This document shows, one piece after another, positions 58,804 through 64,000 of a stretch of DNA of 64,000 nucleotides. The notes under the pieces are model-generated. The model was not told the origin of the DNA. It ran no database searches and worked only from the letters and a program-made list of their open reading frames with translations. Source of the DNA: Poa pratensis (Eukaryota; Streptophyta; Magnoliopsida; Poales; Poaceae); contig CAMZMU010000027.1 of NCBI GenBank assembly GCA_947311845.1, positions 73,974,860-74,038,859 on the forward strand, given 5' to 3'. A program made the translations under genes and the position numbers. Positions within the stretch are counted from its first letter, which is position 1. Each line of letters opens with the position of its first letter.

Positions 58804-58872
58804 CTTGCGAGCCAGGGCTTCTCCCAGAAAATAAATATCAAAGAAAATGACACCTTCTCTTTTGACCTGTCA

Positions 58873-58968
58873 CGATGACGAGGCCCACGATGAGGACGAT
58901 GGAAGACAGCTCTTTTGACCTGTCAAACCAACTGTCTTCCATCGTCCTCATCGTGGGCCTCGTCATCG
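58873..58968. repeat. Perfect 37-bp inverted repeat with 22-bp spacer
   Basis: Left arm 58873-58909 (cgatgacgaggcccacga...) is the exact reverse complement of the right arm 58932-58968. The phrase ctcttttgacctgtca occurs at 58857-58872, just before the left arm, and again at 58910-58926 in the spacer. The first copy overlaps the LINE target duplication. The layout (direct repeat, arm, direct repeat, inverted arm) suggests a template-switch event. Confidence 0.95.
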
Positions 58969-59048
58969 CGTTTGCCATCGCCTTCACTATATGGTTCTTC
59001 TGCTTCCGGATTAACCAGGCCCAGACCCTGGCACAGGCGGCAAAATGA
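58899..59048 (+). CDS. Small membrane-protein ORF, 49 codons
   Basis: A short frame MEDSSFDLSNQLSS, then a strongly hydrophobic helix (IVLIVGLVIAFAIAFTIWFF) and a polar tail CFRINQAQTLAQAAK before TGA at 59046. It would be a single-pass membrane peptide. The ATG lies inside the left arm of the inverted repeat, so the start codon may have been created by that event; before it, the frame may have been read from further left as part of a longer gene now cut by the LINE at 58850. Family not recognised; it could also be chance. Confidence 0.28.
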   Translation: MEDSSFDLSNQLSSIVLIVGLVIAFAIAFTIWFFCFRINQAQTLAQAAK

Positions 59049-59559
59049 TCGGGTATATTGTATCTATATATGGTATATGGACATATACAATGGCGGCACC
59101 AACCGGGGGGGGGGGGGGGGGTCGCCCTCCCCCCCGCACCCCCAACACCTCCGCATGCGCATATCAAGGTACCCCCTTCCATCTTATGCTCTGGAAACGT
59201 GGCGGCGCAGGTGCAAATAATCGTTAGATACGAGGCGAAGCTTTTGTGTAAGGTCGATACCGACACTTGATGTGTAAGGTTGCTATACAGACACTTGACG
59301 TGTAAGGTTTATATACATACACTTGATGTCTAATGAATGTGGAGGTTTTGATGTAGATCTAGGTATAGGGTTTTACACAGCGGTCTGGACAAAGTTTCGG
59401 TGTGTAATGAATGTGGAGGTCTTGATGTAGAGCCTTCGATAGTTCGATATATATAGGTAGAGGTGGTGCCCGGGGATTCATGCGCTTAGCGTTTCTGTCT
59501 TGCCTTGTAAGTTAAAGTCTTGATCTTGTACCCTTCATTTAATGTAGTCCTTAGCCAGA
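59049..59559. other. Intergenic with G run and short tandem repeat
   Basis: A 17-G run lies at 59105-59121, followed by C-rich text. From about 59250 to 59335 there are three degenerate units of about 29 bp containing cacttgatgtgtaaggtt. The phrase taatgaatgtggaggt occurs at 59332 and 59407. No gene seen. Confidence 0.5.
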
Positions 59560-59960
59560 AAATCTTCGTGGAGTCTTGGTGCATTCAACGATATTTTTGG
59601 TTCACTTTAAAATCGTTTAAGAATAGTTTGCGTTCACCGCCATTCTGTTAACTTTTTTCGAATACCTATTTTGATCACTTTTTAAAAATCGTTCAAAATA
59701 TTTTTCTTTCACAAACTTTTTCTCCTCACTTTTTAAAGTCGTTGCAAAAATAGATTTCATTTACCGACTTACTATGTTCACTTTTTAAATCGTTCAATTT
59801 TTTTCTGTTCACTGTTATTTTCTGTTTAGCTTTTCAAATCGTTCAAAATAATTTCCGTTCAAATACCTATTTTGTTCACTTTTTAAAAATTGTTTAAAAA
59901 TAATTTTCGTTCAAAGACATTTTTATTCACTTTTTAAAATCGTTACAATGTAGATTTCAT
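59560..59960. repeat. Degenerate AT-rich repeat cluster
   Basis: At least six imperfect copies of gttcactttttaaaatcgtt with aaaataattttcgttca between them, spaced about 50-65 bp. Confidence 0.7.
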
Positions 59961-60345
59961 TCAACATGGGTGGCCTAGACCAAAAGTATTGGTTCCAGTC
60001 ATCGCCGGCACGACGTTCCTTGAGCCACCAGCTCGTTTCTGCTGCACCTGCAAAGGAGCCTGCCGAGCCGCGGTCGACTGACAGAGCGCCTTCACTCCTT
60101 ACATGCATGCTGGGCCGCAGCCGTCCCAACAGCTTCGTCTTCAATGCCCTGCCCCAGAGAAGCAACCGACGATGGATGGGTCGCCGGCGAGAAACGCCTC
60201 CTTGAATGTTACCTTGCGTGTGCGTGTCTGCTACATAGATCCCTCCGACGAGGATGAGCTGAAGTGGAAGTTGAAGCACCTAGGCCCTAAATCCGGGGAG
60301 TACGGTGGTGGCCGACGGAGGCCCTCCGTCGATGTTTGGTAGGTG
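59961..60345. other. GC-normal island, exon-like but unassigned
   Basis: A stretch of balanced composition between AT-rich flanks. A plus-strand frame at 60103-60342 ends SDEDELKWKLKHLG and a glycine/arginine phrase, but nothing is recognisable and no splice structure is clear. Possibly a captured gene piece. Confidence 0.3.
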
Positions 60346-63300
60346 GTGGGTGGGGAGAGAGGATATAGCTCTCGCGGGGAGCCATCATGTTGCTCTGCCA
60401 AGGAATATTACCATTGGCAGCCTATCACCCTCCATACTTTTTTCCTCCTCGTGATGCCGTTGTTGTCATGGCTACAGTTTGCCGGGCGCCGCCCAGCATT
60501 GGAGCCTCCACCTCTGTGTATTTCCATCAAATTGGTACTAGTTGAATTTGGTGTGACGTCACGCCACGCCCTTGGTGAATTTTCTTGTACAATTTTTTTG
60601 TGTGCAGCAAAATGTTGGCCAAATTGGAATGTTCAAACATGTTTTTATTTTGTTAGGAATAGGCAGCAATTTCTTTGTGAGCCTTTTTTGGTATATTGTG
60701 TAGAATATTCAAATGTTTAGTGGTTTGAAATGTTCAAACATATTTGTATTTGGACGGAAATATTTAATTGAAATTAGAAAAATCCGTTTGAATTTGATTC
60801 GGCACTTGGGGAAACTTTATCTGTATGGTGTCAAAATGTTGGCCAAATTAGAATGTTCAGATAAATTTGTAATTTGGCATCAGTATATAGCGGTGTTTTA
60901 GCTCTTTGATATATTTTTGTAGAATATTTAAATGTTTAGTAGTTTGAAATGGTCGGACATGTTTGTATTTCGGCGTCAATATTGGACTGAAATTCGAAAA
61001 AAATGCATTTGCGTTACGTCTAAACTGTGACAAAACTTGGATAGTCCAAAAAATTTTTTTGTTAGCATAGGTATTTTGTATATATTTTTCTGATTGTTTT
61101 GATATACCACTCATATTTTTCCGACAGATATACTCAGAGATATTGTTTTTTATTTTGTTTGAATTTGAAAAATTGGTGAAAGTGGGAAGCTATTTGCATT
61201 TTTTTTGGTCTTTCAAATGCTCAAATTTGGAAGCCATTGAAAATTTTGAAGTTTTCAAATATGGAATTTGGTCATACGACATAAGTAGTAAGCGTTATTT
61301 TTTTTGTGTTAATGTCGACATGTTTGTCATATTTGTGAATACGGTGGTGGGTGAAATTCAAATTTGAAGATATACACATTCAAAAATTGTTTTGATTTGA
61401 AGGTGGTGGAATCAAAAAGGAGAATTTTACATTCACAAATTGTTTAAATTCCAAAACTGGTAAAAGCTTTTCGCATGTGAATTATTTTCTTGTGGTTTTT
61501 AAATCCTTAGATTGGAAAGGCATTTGAAATTTTAAAGTTTTCAAACTTGAAATTTGATCAGGTGCTGTAAATATTAGGTGTGTTTTTTTTTGGTTAATGT
61601 TGACATATTTGTCATATTGGTGAATAATTGGCAGGAAAATTTTAAATTTGGGAAGGTGCAAATGCAAAAGTATTTTGTGTTGAATATTTTGAAATTTGGT
61701 AGACGAAGTTTACATTTACAATTATATTCTATTTTAGTTAAATAGGGTACGCTCACACGTCAGAAATTTAACGGTTTCTAAAATTATTTCTGCGAAGAAA
61801 AAAATCTGATACATTTTATAGTATATCCAATTTTTAAGCAAATTGGAATGTTTTAAAATGTTTCTATCTGTTTGTCAATTTCTAATTTAAGTCCATAATG
61901 AGTGTGAAAGCACATTTATTCAACTGAATTCCATAATTAGAGAGTTTGTTTCGTGAAATTCTACTCCATATAGTTGTCCACATAATTGGAGCAGATGCAT
62001 TGGTTTTTTTTTTCAAATTTTGGTTAAACTGGAATGTCTTGTTCATATAGTGTAGAAGATTTCCAATTTTTAAGCAAGTTGGAATGTTTTAAGATGTCTC
62101 CTTTTTTTATTAATTTTTAATCTAAGTCTGTATGAATGGATATGCACATATATTCAGCTGAATTCCATACTTGTTTTTAAATCCAAATCTATACAATTGT
62201 ACAATTAGTTGGAGTGTGTTTTTTTTAATTTATTTTTGTTGAATTAGAATGTTTAAAGATGTTTGTAGTTTGTCCTAATTAGTAAGCACTTAAACTTTTT
62301 TTGAAATTGGATTGGGTTGATTTGGAGCTGCATTTGAAAAGATACAGAAGTGTGCAAAATAGCTAAGTGACAACCAACTATTTATTGATATTTACATTTG
62401 TGGTATTCTTATTTTGATTTTTAGATGTGGAGTTGTGTTTGGAAAGTTATGGAAGTTTGTTTGTTCGTATTTACATTTGTAGTACTATTATTTTGATATT
62501 TTGAAGCCTATGATATAAATGGATAGGTGTGTTTAAAAATTTACCAAAATCTATTTAAATGGGTGGTTTGTACCAAATTCTTTTGTTTGTAAATTATTTT
62601 CTATAAGGTTTCGCTAAACTGGAAATGTCGAAATCTGTCGTTAGAAGAAGAAATAACGGTTTGTAAAAAATTTAAATTTGGAAATGAGCGCATTAAAAAA
62701 TTGGTCGGGTGTGGAAATCGTTGAAAATTGAAAGGAGTTTGCGTTTGGAAATTGTTCAGATATTTGAAAAAATTCAAATTGGCAAGTTATTCAGATTTGT
62801 TTTTTTGTCACGCTTGTGGAATGGGCAGTTTTGAAAGGTACTATTTGAAACTTTTAAATATTCATTTTTTTCGGTGGATTTTTAAAATACTTCGCGTTTG
62901 GAAAATTGTTCAGATTGTAGAATTTGTTCGAGGTGGGAAGTTATTCAAATTTGAATTGTTTTCACGTTGGTAGAATGATTAGATGTGAAAGATATTCAAA
63001 ATTGTAAGATAGGAAAATTTGAATTTTGGTGCTATGACAAAAGTTGTCATCATGTTAGCCTAATTAATTTGTCACCAAGGCGGCACGCTGTGCCCTTAAC
63101 GGGAATTTTTTAGAATTACTATGAAGATAGTTTGAACGGTTTTAATTTTCTGGAAACTGTTGAAGTAAAATGGCACCATTTGTCAGAAACCAAACATTTT
63201 GGGAGAATGTTCTAAAAGAACGAAATTTGCGTTAATTTACCTGATGCGGTTAAATATTATCGGTTGAAAATTATCGCGGGAGGTTGAGTTTTTTTTTAAA

Positions 63301-64000
63301 AAATTGCAGTGGATAATATTGTTTGCGTGGATTTTTTTTGGTAAAGCTGGCCCAAATGTCGGAATTCGAGGGTTTTGTGTTAGTTTTTTAAAAAAGAATT
63401 AAGATATTCAATTTTGCATGACGCGTATTTGTGGTAAATTTCGAATTCGGAAATGTGTACATTTTAAGTTTGTGCCTTTTAAAAAAAATAGAGCAGAAAT
63501 AGCAGGGGAAAAAAACAAAAAGGGCCGAGCCCAGAGGGCAGCCCAGCTGGCCAGCCCATGCCCTGAGTGGATATTTCTGTATTTTTTTTGGTTATGTAAT
63601 ATATTTTGTGAATAGAAATGGTGAAGTTGTTTGTTTAATGCATTTATCTTTGCAGAAATGTTAGAACTTATCGAGTTATTGTGAAAACGAAACAATAGTT
63701 TTATTGTTTTAACATAGATAAATTTAGATGTTTTTGGTAAATCTATTAAAGCAAATTGAAATTGGAAAAGGGAATTTATAATTGTTTTGCAAACTTAAAT
63801 GTGTATTTTTTATCATTATTGCAATGGTATGGTAGTGCGAAGCGAAAGAAAAGCAAGAAACAAAAAAGGGGAAAAAAATAAATAGGAAGATTTAATTTCA
63901 TTTTTTTTACAGCTTTATTACAACAAACTGGAAATTACAGTTGTTTTGTAAGCTAAAATGTGTCGAAATTATTTGGCTTCATGGTGATTATTATTATGAT
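60346..64000. other. AT-rich DNA built from diverged local tandem duplications
   Basis: Successive pairs of diverged copies: about 60603-60830 with 60831-61040 (aaaatgttggccaaatt, aatgtttagt-gtttgaaatg), about 61175-61460 with 61470-61690 (ttttgaagttttcaaa-type text, gttaatgt-gacat-tttgtcata) and about 61830-61990 with 62060-62200 (aagcaa-ttggaatgtttta, ctgaattccata). No coding frame, RNA gene or transposon terminus was recognised up to the window end. Confidence 0.55.

Larger units (their letters stand above)
35269..58850 (-). mobile_element. L1-type LINE, full-length outline, split by nested insertions
   Basis: Three same-orientation pieces: 35269-37835 (reverse transcriptase to 3' end), about 40876-41614 (end of ORF1) and 56564-58850 (5' end and most of ORF1). 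The whole is bracketed by a 13-bp direct repeat, caccttctctttt, at 35256-35268 and 58851-58863; on the minus strand this starts AAAAGAG, as expected for L1-type target priming. Sum of the pieces is about 5.6 kb. The endonuclease half of ORF2 is missing, apparently lost with part of the gypsy fragment that lies at that point. The 3' end carries the gctttatttataaagc phrase common in grass LINEs. Confidence 0.82.

Noticed and set aside
35100..59048. A host gene split by the LINE (frame ...VTFSF | DLSNQLSS...)
   Set aside because: The frames do agree across the target site, but no domain or upstream exon supports a gene on the left side, so this stays a suggestion in the findings.
58838..59266. 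142-codon minus-strand frame at the LINE border
   Set aside because: It spans the LINE target duplication, the palindrome and a G run; no coherent protein features.
60103..60342. 79-codon plus-strand frame in a GC-normal island
   Set aside because: No recognisable domain, no splice context; reported only as an unassigned island.

Overview
The window is nuclear DNA of a grass, most likely Pooideae/Triticeae (wheat, barley, Aegilops or rye type). The pointers are a truncated Au-type SINE, a CACTA element with the subterminal repeats common in grasses, Athila-like Ty3/gypsy elements whose LTRs read TGATACGTCTCC on the minus strand, a CCHC-bearing L1 LINE, and GC-rich grass-style coding exons. 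Species was not determined. Gene-like content lies in the left half; everything from about 35.3 to 58.9 kb is one retrotransposon nest.

Left part (1-20.5 kb, all plus strand). About 8 kb of T-rich, intron-like DNA without credible coding sequence precedes five exons of a bHLH transcription factor (7993-9116) whose first exon is not visible and whose helix 2 lacks one codon. After a 5'-truncated SINE with a 32-C tail comes a restorer-of-fertility-like PPR pseudogene (11569-13520) with two stops, one frameshift and an internal tandem duplication. Next is an eight-exon DWARF27-like gene (16415-18688), intact except for a 177-bp hAT-type MITE with an 8-bp target duplication inside exon 3. A degenerate DUF247 gene follows (19056-20489).

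Middle part (20.5-35.2 kb). MITEs, a 125-bp tandem repeat and a second tRNA-type SINE surround remnants of a segmental duplication: D27-like exon 7 plus 3' flank (26899-27090), a further copy of that 3' flank (about 27497-27610), and the one intact gene of the window, a 544-residue DUF247 protein (27869-29503). A complete non-autonomous CACTA element (30503-33187), a short secreted-protein ORF run into by a MITE, and a third DUF247 3' fragment (34325-34600) follow.

Retrotransposon nest (35256-58863). An L1 LINE in minus orientation can be put back together across 23.6 kb: its 13-bp target duplication is at 35256-35268 and 58851-58863. Inside it are a truncated gypsy fragment (37836-40875, plus) and a complete Athila-like element (41615-56563, minus), whose 5' LTR is itself split by another complete LTR element (48601-55196, minus, TSD GGTGT). 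Order of insertion: LINE, then gypsy fragment and Athila-like element, then the inner element.

Right edge (58.9-64 kb). A 37-bp perfect inverted repeat overlaps a 49-codon membrane-protein ORF. Beyond it is AT-rich DNA built from diverged local tandem duplications with no recognisable gene. All calls come from reading the sequence by eye; no database search or alignment program was run.
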